Assembly: GCF_022458985.1 (NCBI RefSeq)
Contig: NC_061790.1
Span: 2,715,001 to 2,779,000, forward strand
Reading direction: 5' to 3'
Length of the DNA: 64,000 nucleotides
Source of the DNA: Mugil cephalus
Lineage: Eukaryota > Chordata > Actinopteri > Mugiliformes > Mugilidae
Each line of letters starts with the position of its first letter. The first letter of the stretch is position 1. A program made the translations under genes and the position numbers. Below are positions 1-12,334 of the stretch, piece after piece. Below the pieces are notes generated by a model. The model ran no database searches. It had not been told where the DNA came from and was given only the letters and a program-made list of their open reading frames with translations.

Positions 1-1665
1 CGTGATGAATAAAAACTCATAGTAATGTGCATAAAAATATGTCTGTGAGACCTCTTACTCACCCATGAGTCACTGTGATGTTCTAGCTTAATTTTGCCTG
101 TTAGAAACTACAGACTTGTTTCCAAAAAAAAAAAGAGACCTGCATGGACCAGACTTCCTCTCTTTGTCCCTAAACACATGTAGCTGGACTGGACCTTGTT
201 TGACCTGTGCCAAGTGTCTTTTGGGAAAAGAAAACCACAACCCCCTGATTTCTATGGCATTTCTATGCCACAGCAAAGGTTGTACACACAGTCCCATGGC
301 TCCCATAGTTCTCATAGCAAAATAACTCATACTAAAACAGAATTAAGACACTTTTGAACACAACTGGATAGTCATCCAGACACACAGCGTTGATTCCTCT
401 CCATGGTTCCCAGATGACACTTACTCTTCTGTCCATCTCCACTGAAATGATTTGATTGGCCGAGGCAGAATCTGTTCCCAATGGGGAGACTGCTTCCTAC
501 CCGCAAAGCATTTGTGGGCAGGAGAAGTTGGGCTGACTTCCAGGCTTCAAAGACCCATTGTTCTGTTTTGAGATGCCGTCCTCTGAATTTATTTGTTCTG
601 TCTGTGCTCTAGCTTCCCGCAGAGTGTCCCAGTGACTGCCCTTCAGAAAAGAAAACCAACGGAGTCAGGCTGGAGCCCTCGCTCAGCTTCTCCCGTGAAA
701 CCTCGCAGTGACCTGTCGAGCCAGTGATTCACAGACCCGCTGAGAAAAGGCCTCCCGGCTGCCCTGGGAAACACCTCGGCACCGCTGTCTAAGCAAAGTA
801 CTCCAAGGTGCACCTGGTTTTCATTGCCAAGTATAATCTCCTCAACATTTGGAAAGCTGTGAGGCTCTGAGCCTCGTTTAATCAAGCACAGACACTATTC
901 ACAGAGGATCCGAGGCCGGGCGGCCAACGTGGCACAAAGAGAGCTGATCTGATCACGGCTCCACACAATATTTATGAATCCTTTTCAAGCCTCCTGAATG
1001 TCTCATTTAGAGGAACTTCCGGTAAAGAGAACTTTACTCTGGGTAGTACCTGCAGAAGAAGCTGATTACTGTATGCAAATGTGAATTTTGAAGGAAGACG
1101 TGTTGGTGAAGCAAGTGCCCAGTCCCTGAATGTTTCCCGGATGTCTGATGGGATCTCCGGAGCAGGTGGGATGGAGCCACTCCACCAACATTTCCTGAGT
1201 TTACTTGAATTGACTTTAGTTGTTTCATCTCAGTCCACCTTTGCAGTAAGTCAGTCATCTGAGAGGGACTGGACTCAGATTCCTGAAATCCGTTTTAAAA
1301 CTGCTTCAGATGATGTGACAGATGTTGTGTTTGTTTTTCTAAAAAAAAGCAGCTGCAGGTAGTTTTGCACGGTTCACTTTAGCGTTCATAACAACGGCTA
1401 ATATATACTAGAAATATTCAATGTGTCTTAACTTAGCTGACATCGTCTTAAATCATCCGGAGATCCTCACAGGATTTTAATAACTGCTTCTTTTGGACAC
1501 ATGTTTACATGTAGTATAGACCAGGCCGAGTTATGTTGTTCCATTGCAACGCTACACAGACACAGAAAAAGAAGCTCTTTAGACAGATGAGGGCACGTAG
1601 GTCCGTTAAAAGGGATACACCACGGCTAAGTGAAATTTAGTTACTCAACGTATTCCCCACAGTTG
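1..1665. other. no gene recognised
   Basis: I see no convincing exon, RNA gene or known repeat here. The open frames are short, overlap on both strands and show no family resemblance. It may be distal flank or intron of a gene outside the window. Confidence 0.5.
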
Positions 1666-1934
1666 GATAAGTGAGAAAAAGCAGGCCAGGTTCAAAGACA
1701 CCACGCAGCACCTGAAAACCACCCCAACTTCCGTCAACACAGCGGCGTGACTGGTTTTCAGGTGCTACACAAGAAGGAATTAGGAAAATTCTTGAGTTTA
1801 TTTATCACTTTTGCGAATGAATGGTTAATTGGCAACACTACATTATAGCACCTATGCTAAGCTGAAGCTAACAGCTGCGCCACTGGATTAGGACAACGCC
1901 TGGACAGATTTAAAAGTGCTTTTTCTCACTTATC
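1666..1934. repeat. fold-back MITE-like element with 18-bp perfect terminal inverted repeats
   Basis: GATAAGTGAGAAAAAGCA at 1666-1683 is matched by its exact reverse complement at 1917-1934. Inside lies a second perfect 15-bp inverted pair, AGCACCTGAAAACCA at 1707-1721 with its complement at 1752-1766 and a 30-nt loop. There is no coding capacity. Size and shape fit a non-autonomous DNA transposon; I cannot name the family. Confidence 0.6.
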
Positions 1935-2749
1935 TGGTAAATTCAGCACTTAAATTTGAAAAATTTGAAAAATTCACACTCTAGGATTGACATTTAGAAT
2001 GTCAGACTATTTTAATGAGCGCCCTATGAAGGGTTAATATCAAGCCACTGATGCTGAAACTGCTAAAAGTTTAATCTTTGCTTTTGGCAGAGGCATTTTA
2101 ATACAGAATTTTCCATTTTAATGTGATAGATGGGAGTGGGTGGAAGCAGGAAATGGGACAACACACGTGATCAGATGGTGTAGGGTGGACCTGAACCTGT
2201 GAGAAGCTTCTGTTAATGGAGTCTGGATCTTTCTTGTCATATCCATCGGGGTTTTGTCTATTAGGTCGTGTGTTTTATCAGTTTCTGATGTTTTCCATGT
2301 GAAGAGAAGCTGACATCACCAAAGGCAAATACTTAACCTGTAAGGCGGTAAAGGAAAAAGAAACTGTGCGGTAGTAAACCAGAAGCTGTAGCGTCTAAAC
2401 TACCGCTCCTGACAGCACAAATGCACTGAAGTGTTCTCCAAGTCAAACCACTACGCAACAAACTGAATGTGAATCCGTTCAGAGTTCAGCGCACAACAAG
2501 AATCCCACGCACAAGTTCAGGTTTTACACTGAAATGCAGATGTTTTTTTGTTTGTTAGTTTTTTTTTGTTAAGTGTTATCACAATCTGAGCTGAGTAGCA
2601 GAGGCACAGGGAGGAAAGTGACACAATGAGAAGTGAACAGGAGAAGCACAGCCTTTAGATTCATGTTCGTTCTGCTCTGCTACAATTCAGCCATTTACAA
2701 GTCGTAGCTGCTGCAAAGAGTGAAATGGCTTAAAAGTTTGATATGTTTA
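1935..2749. other. no gene recognised
   Basis: AT-rich sequence with T-rich runs near 2545-2570. No exon or repeat family could be supported. Confidence 0.5.
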
Positions 2750-3017
2750 TTAACCCTCCTATTATTTATCTTTGGAGTCAGTTTGACCCCATTCAATGTT
2801 TAACGACACTGACCTCGACATTATAAATGTTATTAATCTTAATTCTTGACCAAATGTTATAGAGAACAAGAATATGAAGCTAGAAATGATTTAAAGCCAC
2901 TTAAACACGTCTCTTTCCAGTTTAAGGTCAATCAGTGAGATTTTATGCTGATCTTAACTTTGATACATTTTTGACATATATATATTAAAAAAAAACTGAA
3001 GGTAATAGGAGGGTTAA
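2750..3017. mobile_element. TTAA-flanked MITE (piggyBac-like ends), family 1
   Basis: The element is bounded by TTAA at 2750-2753 and 3014-3017. Its ends are inverted repeats of CCCTCCTATTA. TTAA target duplication with CCCTCC-type ends is characteristic of piggyBac-superfamily MITEs common in fish. It has no coding capacity. Confidence 0.7.
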
Positions 3018-3144
3018 AGTATGTTAAACCATCTGATTGTTGGTTGTTGATGTTACAGCATCAGCACATTTGACGATTTTTACTATTTCATCTTCTTTCA
3101 TCAGAATTTTGAGTTGAGTTCGGTTTCAATCCATTTGCATTTCA

Positions 3145-3680
3145 TTAACCTCCTGAGACCTGCATTTTTAATTTCTCCATTTGTCTTTATTTAGAATTAG
3201 TAGAACCTAAGAACTATAAAAGCTAGGGATCGTCTATGAACAGGAAGTATTGTTTGGAAAAAATTAAGTCCTCATATGTGGACACGGGGATTATTTCACT
3301 CAGCATTATAACAAAGTCTCCAATATGTAACAAAAATATGAGCAGAATTGCAAATAATGAAGCCCCAACGTCCTCAATCGAGTACTTGCTAGTTAACAAA
3401 GTTATAGCTCGTTACTATAATTTGTATCATATTGAACTAGAAAAGTTCATAATCATAAATAAACAAGTTTCAAATGTAAAATTTGATGAGGTTTTGTACC
3501 TTGTCCACTTTTGTTACATGATTGGCTGCAGAATGAATCCACTGAATCATATTTTTACACCAACTAGTATCTAATTCTAATCTAATCTAAGAGGATAAAA
3601 GTTTAAATGAAGCAGAATAAGCTGCCGCAGACCTAAAACTTAACGTCCCCATATGAGGACGCAGGGTCTCAGGAGGTTAA
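3145..3680. mobile_element. TTAA-flanked MITE (piggyBac-like), family 2, copy 1
   Basis: Bounded by TTAA at 3145-3148 and 3677-3680, with inverted ends beginning CCTCCTGAGACC. The right end is extended by the complement of TGCGTCCTCATATG. The same ends recur at 6959-7441, so this is a family. The 112-codon open frame at 3236-3574 lies inside it and resembles nothing I know. Confidence 0.7.
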
Positions 3681-5344
3681 GGAGTGTGTTTCAGTACCTC
3701 TGCACACAATTTGAAAAAAGTACAACCAATCAGAGCAACATGTTATGTGACGTTATTTTGCTTGGACTCTAAAGCAGCAGCCATTTTGTTTTAAACTAAT
3801 TTAACTCCACGGTGCTCGGACGACGTTTATGAAAAATCACCACGTTCACTTCAGACATGTGTTGGTGTGGAAGCTTCTGGGCATTTTACATCCTATTATT
3901 TATGTATCCCACCAGATATTTTCTTTTTAACTATTTAAATATTTTCTTTTACTAATGTCTTAGTGTGTTCTTAGCTAATGAATGATTTTTTTTTCTAAAT
4001 ATTTTTTACATAGCACTAAATTCTTAACATGAAGTCATAATTTATTTTTCTCGTTAGTTTAGGGCTATTTATTTTGCCTGTGAAATTATAGCAGTATGTA
4101 AAGTGATGAGAGGGTTGATGATGTCTAATCTACTGTTTGAAACGTTTCTCTGTATGACCAAAACACGTTTGTGAGCTCCAGTAAAAGGATACTGTGTAAA
4201 CTTGTCTCCACTTTTTCTTTTCCGCAGTTACAGCCTCTACATCGTTAGATTCAAGTCCTCAATTTCAAATATGAAACAGTGTTTCTATGAATGTGGACAA
4301 AGGACAACTTATAGTAATGATGTTGGAGAACTTGAACTGGCAACAGGAAAGACACAATACCTCATTTTCCAGAACACCACATTGGCTACATCGATCATCA
4401 TGACCTGCTGCCTTAGGTAGTGTTCTCGGGTTTATGTTTCTCAAACCATTCTTGCACCAGGCTGCATTACTCTACTCCAATCAGAGGTCGTACCGTAGAA
4501 GCACTGAGGGGCAAGACTCAAGGTTTCCTAAAAGAACATTTCCCAATGCACCACACGTTGCCTTCTTCCTACAAAGCATCCGGGTGCAACACGTGCAGCC
4601 CGTGCACCCATGTGATGTAAAAAAACACTTTTCATCAGACCAGACCACCACCTACTGCGCAACACTGTACAAAACAAACTGTGACGCCTTGTGTGTTCTG
4701 TCAGAACTACCTTCAACTTAAAGAAATTCAGAAATCTGTGCTAGTCTTCCCTTTTCCTTTCAGAGAATCTGAAATAAGGCAAAGAGACCAGAATGAGAGA
4801 TAGAAAGAGCTTGTCTCTAGAGTGCAGGATTTCTTTAAAAGTCTTAAATATGAGCATATTTTGCATTGTAGGTCTTAAATTACATTTAATCAAGTCTTAA
4901 ATCCTTAAGTCCATTTACCGCTTCATTCGCTTTTTTTATTTGATGCGTTGGTCGCTTTCACTGTTGGTTCCATGTATTTGTTTATGAAATTTTAACTATT
5001 TTAACTAACCATGCAGAAAGAAAACTACAAAGGAAACGTGGAAGTGGAACTACACAGGATAACAAGGTTTGGACTGGGTGAGTTTATTAAAATAAATCTC
5101 ATGTCAAATGTCTCCAGGCCATTTATCAGGTAAATGTTCATTCTGTATTCCCACTGAGACAAAATTTTAATTGAAATGCCATAAATAGGGATTATTTAAG
5201 TGCGGTCCAAACAATATGTCCTCTGAATATATCCATTAATTAACATTTCGCTTGTTGCTGAGTCCGTTTTGAGGAAGACAAGTTGCGTTTGAGGGACGTA
5301 CACGGACACCTAAAGAACTCCAAATTGTCATTTCCCTCACACTC
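3681..5344. other. intergenic, no gene supported
   Basis: This lies upstream of IGR1. The stretch at about 4430-4720 has open frames on both strands and a texture like an old dispersed fish repeat (a CATCAGACCAGACCACC-type segment near 4637), but I cannot assign it. Nothing else is recognised. Confidence 0.4.
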
Positions 5345-5364
5345 AACCACAAACACAAGGAAGT
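5345..5364 (+). promoter_or_regulatory. RUNX-like + ETS-like motif pair, IGR1 promoter
   Basis: An AACCACAAA RUNX-type core is followed by AAGGAAGT, an ETS/PU.1-type core, 54 bp before the IGR1 start codon. The same paired arrangement lies upstream of IGR2, IGR3 and IGR4. Binding is inferred from consensus only. Confidence 0.4.
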
Positions 5365-5417
5365 TTCACCACCTCCGTCACAGAGACAACGAGACTTTCA
5401 AGAAGTTAGACAGAGAA

Positions 5418-8400
5418 TGTCTCCACTGGTACTAATCCTCATGTTTCTGCTTCGGTTTAAAGGTAATTGACCATTTTTTTGTTGCTTTCTTAATTGTTTA
5501 TACCTCTTTTTAAAAAAATAAAGTGAAATAAAATGCAACTTTAACTATACTTGCTGTGGAATTGGTAAAATAATTAGAAGGTATGAGGATTCTTGTATTT
5601 TAAACTGAGCAAGATCTGTTGATAGCACAAGAAGTGTTAGGGCCGGCTAGGGTTAGGGTTAGGGTCAGGGCTCGAGATAGGGCTAGGGTTAGGGTTATTG
5701 TCGGGGTTAGGGGTATTGTTAGGGTTAGGGTTACCGTTGGAGTTGGGGTTAGGGTTATTCTCAGGGTTAGGGTTCGCCCTGTCAGTGTGATAAACCTCCA
5801 CACACTCTGCTCTGAGTCTGAATTTCAATAACAAGATAGAGATCCAAAAAAATCACTATTCCTTTAGTTAAAATTGTTGAACTTTGAAGAATTAGTAGAT
5901 CACAGTATTTTGCAAATCATGATTAAATTATATATATATATAAATGTTACCAATCAACATCCAGAAAAGATTTGAACAAAGAGAAAGCAAGTTAAAAGGA
6001 TCAGATTCAGGATTAAACTTATGGAACGTTGTGTTTCTGTGAAAGAAATCAGGTTATGGATCAATCTGAACTAAGAAATCAAAGAATCCAAATTTATATT
6101 TAGAAGAACAATCAAAGCCAGTATGTTAAGGAAATATAACCAGACGTGTTAGTTTGATTGTGTAGTCATGAAAGGTCTGCAAACATTTATTTTCATTTCT
6201 TTTGTTGTTGTTTGGTTTTCATGATGGATTTGTATCTTTGGAACTAAAATGGACACGTGACATTCAGTGTTGGCTAATACCTATTTTATTTGTAAATTGA
6301 TTCTTGGGGTAAAGTGTCATATTATATCAGATTATTATTCTTTCTGCTCCCTTTCATCCAGATTTGGGAACGTTTGTGTTAACCTCTAAACTGTGACATG
6401 GAGCGTCATCTAGTGGTGTTGAGCATAAACTACATTTTTAGCTGCAATCACCACATTATTGTGGAGTGTCTGCTGCAAACCACAAGTTCAAGTTTTCTAA
6501 TCCTGATGTGTTTGAGCCAAATAAATGAAAATACAATCAGACTGGTTGGATATGAGCAGAATACTGAGCGTCTGAATCTTCAAATCAGCTCTTAAGCTCA
6601 GGTAACCATGCTTGTTCTGCAGTTCTCAAAATTCTCAAAAGACAAAACGAAGCCTTTTAATCTTTTTCTAAATCTCTGTAAGTTGTTTATTTCTGCATTT
6701 GTTTAGACGCAATATAAAAATGTAGATTTGAAAAATCATTTATTCCCATTTCACCTTTAATACAGTTCCTATCACTTATGAAAGGTCTGACTCTAGCTGC
6801 GTTTCAATTCTAGTTTTTCTAAAAATAAAAGTGATATTTCTGAAATTTCGATAAGGTCCAATTGCTGTTTGTTGTCATTGAACGGTGTTTTGCAAATGAG
6901 CTGTAATTCTTGTAAAGTCTCGTCTGGTGATATCTCATAAATGTCTTAAATTTTTCTCTTAACCTCCTGAGACCCTGCGTCCTCATATGGGGACATTAAG
7001 TTTCAGGTTTCATTGCAGATTATTCTACTTCATTTAAACCCCTTGTCCTTGTTAGTGGACACCTTAGTCTGCCATCTAGTGGTAGCCAAGGGTCAATACA
7101 CTAGTCGGTAAAAACACAATAGTGGATTCATTCTACAGACGATTTTACGCTTATTAACGTTCCTAGTTTGATACGACGTGCATACTTAAGAAATGTTGTC
7201 AAAAGCAAAGAACTACCATGTGGCATTTGAGGATGTGACTTTATTATAATATAAATAATGAAATAACCCCAGTGTCCACGAGGACATTATTTTTGTTTTT
7301 TTTTGTTTTTTTTTCAAAAACTACAACGTCCTATTGAAAGAAGATACTTAGTTTTTATACGTCTTCGGTCCTGCTGATCCCAAACACCTTGGCGAAATTA
7401 AAAATGTGAAGCAGACAAAAGCTTGGGTCTCAAGAGGTTAAAGATGAACTTCAAATAAACTGGTCACATGACCCCCTGCATCATCTCCGGTGACGGGGAA
7501 TTGAGAAAAAAGTGTTTCCATTGCACTTTTGCAATAATGTTTTTTATCGATACGTCTGAAAAACCACCTCATATGAGCTTTAGATATCTGAGAGGTTTTT
7601 TGAAACCTTACCCATTTTTTATTGAAATATTTAGCACATTCCCAGGAGGAATGGAAACGCAGCTAATTGATAAACATGTTCACTTGCTTCCAGCAGATGT
7701 CAGAGGACACTTTACTCTCTATCACAGACCAGGAGGAGACGTCTTCCTGCCCTGTGAGGTGTCCTTGAAAGTGAAATGCTCCGTCATTAACTGGCTTTAC
7801 ACCAGAGATCCGTCTCGGACCATATTCGTGGCAGAGAACGGAAACGTTAGCAGGAACTCCGCCCGGCTCAGTCTGACCAGGAACTGCTTTCTGACCATCA
7901 GCAACATCACGGCAGAGGACGCTGGTCTCTACACCTGCCGGCCTGGAAAGAGCACTAACCACAACACACTGGTGAATCTAAACATTCTGACCAGTGAGTC
8001 TTTTTAAATGGGCCGATTATTTTCTCTTATAAACATATCACACAGATTTGAATAGTTCTACTAAGTGAAGATCATTTACATCGGGGGGGTCAAACTTAGT
8101 CTAATTTAATCTCAAGGGGGGTGTAATTGTAATGTCTTTGTTGGAGAGGCTTTACTTGATAATGACGGACCAGACTGTGTCCTTTGGTCAAATCATCCAT
8201 CAGTCAGTGTCAACTTTTTAAAATAACACTCACGGTCATGGGGAGTGAGTGTATTAGTATATTCAATAAAATACGTGTTTTCCTCGTCCATTCTTGCCAA
8301 AATAGCCCATTGAAATATGCTAACCGGCATTTACAGTTTGTAGTGTTTGAGATGTTTTGCCTCCAGTTAAGTCCCGCCCCTCAAAAAATGCCACATTGTG

Positions 8401-10755
8401 TACAAACCCTGAAGGGGTCTATATTAACTTTTTTTTTTTTTCAGTCTCTCCATCTCCACCAGATGCTGATCCAAACAGTGGTAGAACTGTCACATTAGAG
8501 TGCTCTCTGTCAAAATTCAAAGGATTCCCTTATTGTCAACCAAACAGCATCCGGTGGCTGGATGAGTCAGGAGCTGAGCTGGATGGTGAAGTAGTTGAGT
8601 ACAAGCTCAGTGGACAGAAGAACTGTGGTTCTCGTCTGACTGTGAAACGCCAGAGTGGACACAACAGAAGATACACCTGCCAGTATTTTGAGGGAGACAG
8701 TGTGAAGATAGAAGCTCACTACACTCCTGTCTTCTCAGGTAGGACACCAAACACAAACCAATCTAGCCTCTTTCTCCAGTTTCTGTGAACTCATCATTTG
8801 GACCATGTCCTTTCCACAGAGTCCTCAGACTCCACAGAGTCCACAGATGTCACAGACTCCACAGAGTCCACAGAGTCCTCAGACTCCACAGAGTCCACTC
8901 CCTGGTCTCCTCTGGCCTACGTCATGTTGTGTCTGCGGATCACGACACTGATCCTGATGATTGGAATCACCGTTATTGTCATTAGAGACAAAGGTGAGAC
9001 GGTTCCAGTTGAAATTTAACATAAATCAGAAGTTGTGGATTTAACCAGAGCTCTGTTAATGTTTCTCTTTCCAGGAAGAAAGAAGCCACTGGAACACAGC
9101 AATGTGAGTAAAAAAAAAAAAAAAAAAAATTAGATCAGGAAAGACTTTGGTCTGGGTGAACGATAAAGATTTATTTTATAACGTGCACATAAGAAAATTG
9201 TGAAACGATTAGACCAAGTAGAGACGTCATAGATTTGGAGGGACGATGAACCCTAATAATTGACATTGGATGTGGAAACTGGACATGACAAGAGCTAAGG
9301 AAAAACTTATTTAAAATTTGATATTTAATTTGATTGAGGTAGTGACAAAATCTGATGTAATATTGGACTCCGGCAGTCACCTGAGACTGAACTCCACGAC
9401 TGATTTGAAACTTAAAATGCGATACTTTGAGCACGAGCAAGACAATACAAAGGTATGTACACTGTAACATGTTGCTCAACTCCATTCATGCATCTCTGCG
9501 TGGGTCCATGGGAACCCTCAGGTTGTACCCTGGCGTCAAAGTTTTTTATTTTTTTTTTCCTACAGGCACGTGTTCATTAGACGTTTTCATATTAAATCAG
9601 ATGATTGTAATAACATGCAAACAGATTTTTATGGCAACAAACCGTACACAGCTGTCACAGGCTTGGATAACCCAGTTCACCAACAAGTGAATAAAAAGAA
9701 ATCCCTAGCTAAGGATATTTATTCTTTGATGCTAGAGCTAGCTAAGCGGTCCTGGAATTTACATGTAGTTCTTATTTGGTGTAATGTTTATGAATTAATA
9801 TCATTTAGTGCTAATTTCCAATGGTTGAAAACATTTTTATATTCAGCTCATCATATTCAGAATGTGCTATATTCTGACTCTCTCTTCCACGTTTGTTAGG
9901 GATGCAGGAAGACTGTGTCTTTACTGGACAAGTCTCACATGTCCCAGGAATGGGTGGACCCAATTTCAAGTTCCTAGCTCCGTTATTATATTTTTTATTT
10001 GTTAAAAAAATTACCTAATTTATCACAGATTTTTTGTTTTTATGAGATAATTTACAGTTTGAACAAGAAGTACTTCGGTTTAGCATGTCTTGTTGTACTT
10101 TTATTGGTATATTATATGGGGTGAAATATACCCAGTGTTAGTGATGGTGTTCTTAATTATAACGTTTAACGTGTGTTCTAGGGTTAAGGTAGTCTTAGCC
10201 CATTGACTGGATAACCCACGGGGGTCAAACATTCGACCCCCAGGTCAAAGCCGGCCCGTCAGAGGGTCTAATCTGGCCCAGGTCATGATATGTGAAACTT
10301 TAATAGAAGACTGCAGTTTCAGGAAGACTGGACAACAGAACATGAACCCAGAACTGAACAGAAGAGGGCAGCAATGTGCTGAAATTGCACTAATTTTTCT
10401 TCATTAAATGTAATTTTTTTTCACAATGTACTTGTTCTCCTTGACTTAAAACAAAGGGAAACTGTTATTATTTATGTGTTATTATGCTGTTACTGGTCAG
10501 TCTGCTTAAATTCAAAACTGGGCTGTATGCGGCCCCCTGAACTAAAATGAGTTTGACACCCATGTGACAACAGAAGAACCAAAATACTGAATGTTGTCTC
10601 CGAATCCCAAACCATGAGGTGACAGCCGATGGATGCCCAGATCAAGTTGAGATCAAACCCTCTTAGTTGTCACTTTTAAAGCATCTTTTAGTTTAATACT
10701 ACTTGTTTCACAGGTTCCTAATGTTGGTGCCAATCCCGAGGATAGACCCAAATGA
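5418..10755 (+). CDS. IGR1: two-Ig-domain type I membrane receptor, short tail, Arg in TM helix
   Basis: Six exons are read from splice signals: 5418-5463 (leader, MSPLVLILMFLLRFK), 7697-7993 (V-type), 8445-8738 (C2/I-type), 8820-8993 (stalk plus TM), 9075-9103 and 10714-10755 (tail and stop). They total 293 aa. The V domain has the B/F cysteines (LPCEV, LYTCRPG), an extra cysteine pair, Trp in VINWLYTRD and the DAGLYTC motif. The second domain again has four cysteines and ends YTCQ...[12 protein letters not shown]. The stalk is a Ser/Thr/Glu repeat. The TM helix contains an Arg (VMLCLRITTLILM), as in receptors that pair with ITAM adaptors. The tail has no tyrosine. It belongs to an uncharacterised teleost multigene Ig family that recalls DICP/NITR-type receptors; exact family name and ligand are unknown. 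Intron 1 is homologous to IGR2 intron 1, which supports the leader exon. Confidence 0.78.
5638..5777 (+). repeat. degenerate telomere-like (GGGTTA)n tract in IGR1 intron 1
   Basis: About 140 bp of interrupted GGGTTA units with many substitutions. Related tracts recur at 31868-31885 and 32181-32726. It reads as an interstitial telomere-like microsatellite. The open frames it creates on both strands are artefacts. Confidence 0.8.
6959..7441. mobile_element. TTAA-flanked MITE (piggyBac-like), family 2, copy 2, in IGR1 intron 1
   Basis: TTAA at 6959-6962 and 7438-7441. The left end reads CCTCCTGAGACCCTGCGTCC and the right end is its imperfect complement. It shares its ends with the element at 3145-3680, in opposite orientation as judged by the better-preserved end. 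Confidence 0.7.
8080..8165. mobile_element. probable hAT-type MITE fragment in IGR1 intron 2
   Basis: GGGGGGGTCAAACTTAGTCTAA resembles the left end of the element at 10217-10564 and of a common fish repeat with GGGGTCAAAC ends. No matching right end is visible, so it is a fragment at best. Confidence 0.35.
8820..8902 (+). repeat. coding minisatellite in the IGR1 stalk (Asp/Glu-Ser-Thr repeats)
   Basis: GACTCCACAGAGTCC-type units repeat through the start of the TM exon and encode about 26 residues of SDSTES-type sequence. The matching exons of IGR2 and IGR3 keep only one or two units (DSTQRS; DVPDSSDSTHRS). The product would be a Ser/Thr-rich, probably O-glycosylated spacer. Confidence 0.8.
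10217..10564. mobile_element. hAT-like MITE in IGR1 intron 5
   Basis: The ends are imperfect inverted repeats: CACGGGGGTCAAAC at the left and the complement of CATGGGTGTCAAAC at the right. The interior has the GGCCCGTCAGAGGG / TGCGGCCCCCTGAACTAAAATG text of a very common fish non-autonomous hAT element. There is no coding capacity. Confidence 0.6.
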
Positions 10756-11225
10756 AGGAAACCACCCTCCTGCTCCTGTGCTGCTCTGAGCTTCCGTAAC
10801 TCTGGAATCATTGGAATTTAATGTTAAGGAGGCTGAGATTTTAAGTTAAATGATTTAATCCCTCTGTTTTCATGTTTTCAATCATTTAGTCTCATGAAGT
10901 GAAATGAACTGTCCATACATGTACGTACCTACACAGTGAGCTGAGAGGACGTTCCTCCAGGGTCATGGAGCTACATGATTAGCACTGGGCTGAGCATAAA
11001 GTGTGTGCAAAGCCTTTCCATGTGTTTCCTGGCGTTTCTGTTCATCTACCCTGGATTTACCTTTTGTTCTTGACTGATGTATCCATGTTTTCCTTGTGGG
11101 TACCTTCCCCTTATGTGCTGATCCTCTATGCAGCACCTATTATTACCTTTATAGTAAATCTCCATTAAACTGAACTTTATTTTTACATCCAGACTTGCTT
11201 TATATATACATATATACATATATAC

Positions 11226-11284
<59 letters not shown>

Positions 11285-12255
11285 TATATATATATCATAT
11301 TTAATATACCTTATTCATATTTAATTCCAGTTTAATTTAATTATTGTTTATTTGATCATCAATCTTCTATACATTCCTCAAATAAGTTGTCTGTGACATG
11401 AGGCCGTTTGGATTTGTATCTAATTATTGTATTTTTAATAAATTGCATCATTTGTATCAGTACCACACTTTTCCATACATGAGGTCAAAAATGACTCCAA
11501 GCATTTTCTATGGAATTTCAAAGTTTAACTGTGGGAACCTTTGATTTTTATCAGCTGTGAGCGTCAGGTACATTTACTGTTGATCCACACATCTAATGCC
11601 AGCAGTCTGACCACCCTGAAGGTTATTTGTACACAGCAACATACACGTAAGCGTTATCAACATTTTTATACCTCATAATATATCTGTGCGGTTAGAAATA
11701 AGCTATAACTATAACAATTATAAAGTTAGGAACTTATTTTCCTCGACTGTGAATTGTGTGTGATAATTCATCGTTGTCAGATTACTACTTTGTAGTTAGC
11801 TAACAGTAGCTGTTTGACCCTGTGTGCATTTGCAAACTGTAATCTGGCTTGTTTTTGTGTTGCTTTTGGAGTAATGGCTCCTTCCTCGCTCAGTGGCCTT
11901 TCAGCCCATGTTGGTACAGGACTTGTTTCACTGTGGATAATGACACTTTCTTAGCCTCATAAGCCTCCGCTTCAACCATCGTCTTCACAAGGTTTTTTTC
12001 GGACTAAAATACGTTCATCTCTGGGAACCATCTCCTTCCTGAGTGGTATGATGGTTGGACATTCCCATGGTGTCTATACTTATATACTCCAACTTCTTCT
12101 GGAACCGCAGTGTCTTAACATTTCCAAGACTAAATCCAAAAATGGACATTTCCTTCATTGGTGATCCCATTTTGAGAGAGACGAACATTAGTTTTGTCTA
12201 AAGGATGTACGCAAACGCCTAAAAGAACGCCCTCCACGCTGTTCCTAATTCTTAG
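10756..12255. other. IGR1 3' UTR and IGR1-IGR2 intergenic region
   Basis: Downstream of the IGR1 stop. A possible poly(A) signal (AATAAA) lies near 11438. The stretch contains an AT microsatellite at about 11207-11301. No other gene is seen. Confidence 0.5.
11207..11301. repeat. (AT)n microsatellite
   Basis: A near-pure AT dinucleotide run flanked by ATATAC and ATCATAT variants. The Ile/Tyr open frame it creates is an artefact. Confidence 0.95.
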
Positions 12256-12274
12256 TAACACAAAAAGAGGAAAT
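12256..12274 (+). promoter_or_regulatory. degenerate RUNX-like + ETS-like motif pair, IGR2 promoter
   Basis: TAACACAAAAAGAGGAAAT lies 61 bp before the IGR2 start. The RUNX half is off-consensus (AACACA instead of ACCACA) while the GAGGAA ETS half is kept. Surrounding 5' sequence aligns with the IGR1 upstream region (GTACRCRRACRCCTAAAGAAC). Confidence 0.35.
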
Positions 12275-12334
12275 GTCAACACTCTGGTAGTTGTGTCACA
12301 GAGACAAAAAGTGTTTAAAGACATCAGAGACAGA

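Noticed and set aside
3236-3574. 112-codon open frame
   Set aside because: It lies wholly inside a TTAA-bounded MITE and has no protein family features.
4434-4721. 95-codon open frame overlapping others on both strands
   Set aside because: No domain, no conserved copy among the duplicated loci, and looks like an old dispersed repeat.
5600-5834. Long repetitive open frames on both strands
   Set aside because: Produced by the degenerate telomere-like repeat; both strands are open only because of the six-base period.
7468-8007. Unspliced 179-codon reading of the IGR1 V exon
   Set aside because: Homology with the other receptors starts only at the acceptor before 7697; the upstream part is intron and MITE flank.
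11046-11285. Tyr/Ile-repeat open frame on the minus strand
   Set aside because: Artefact of the AT microsatellite.
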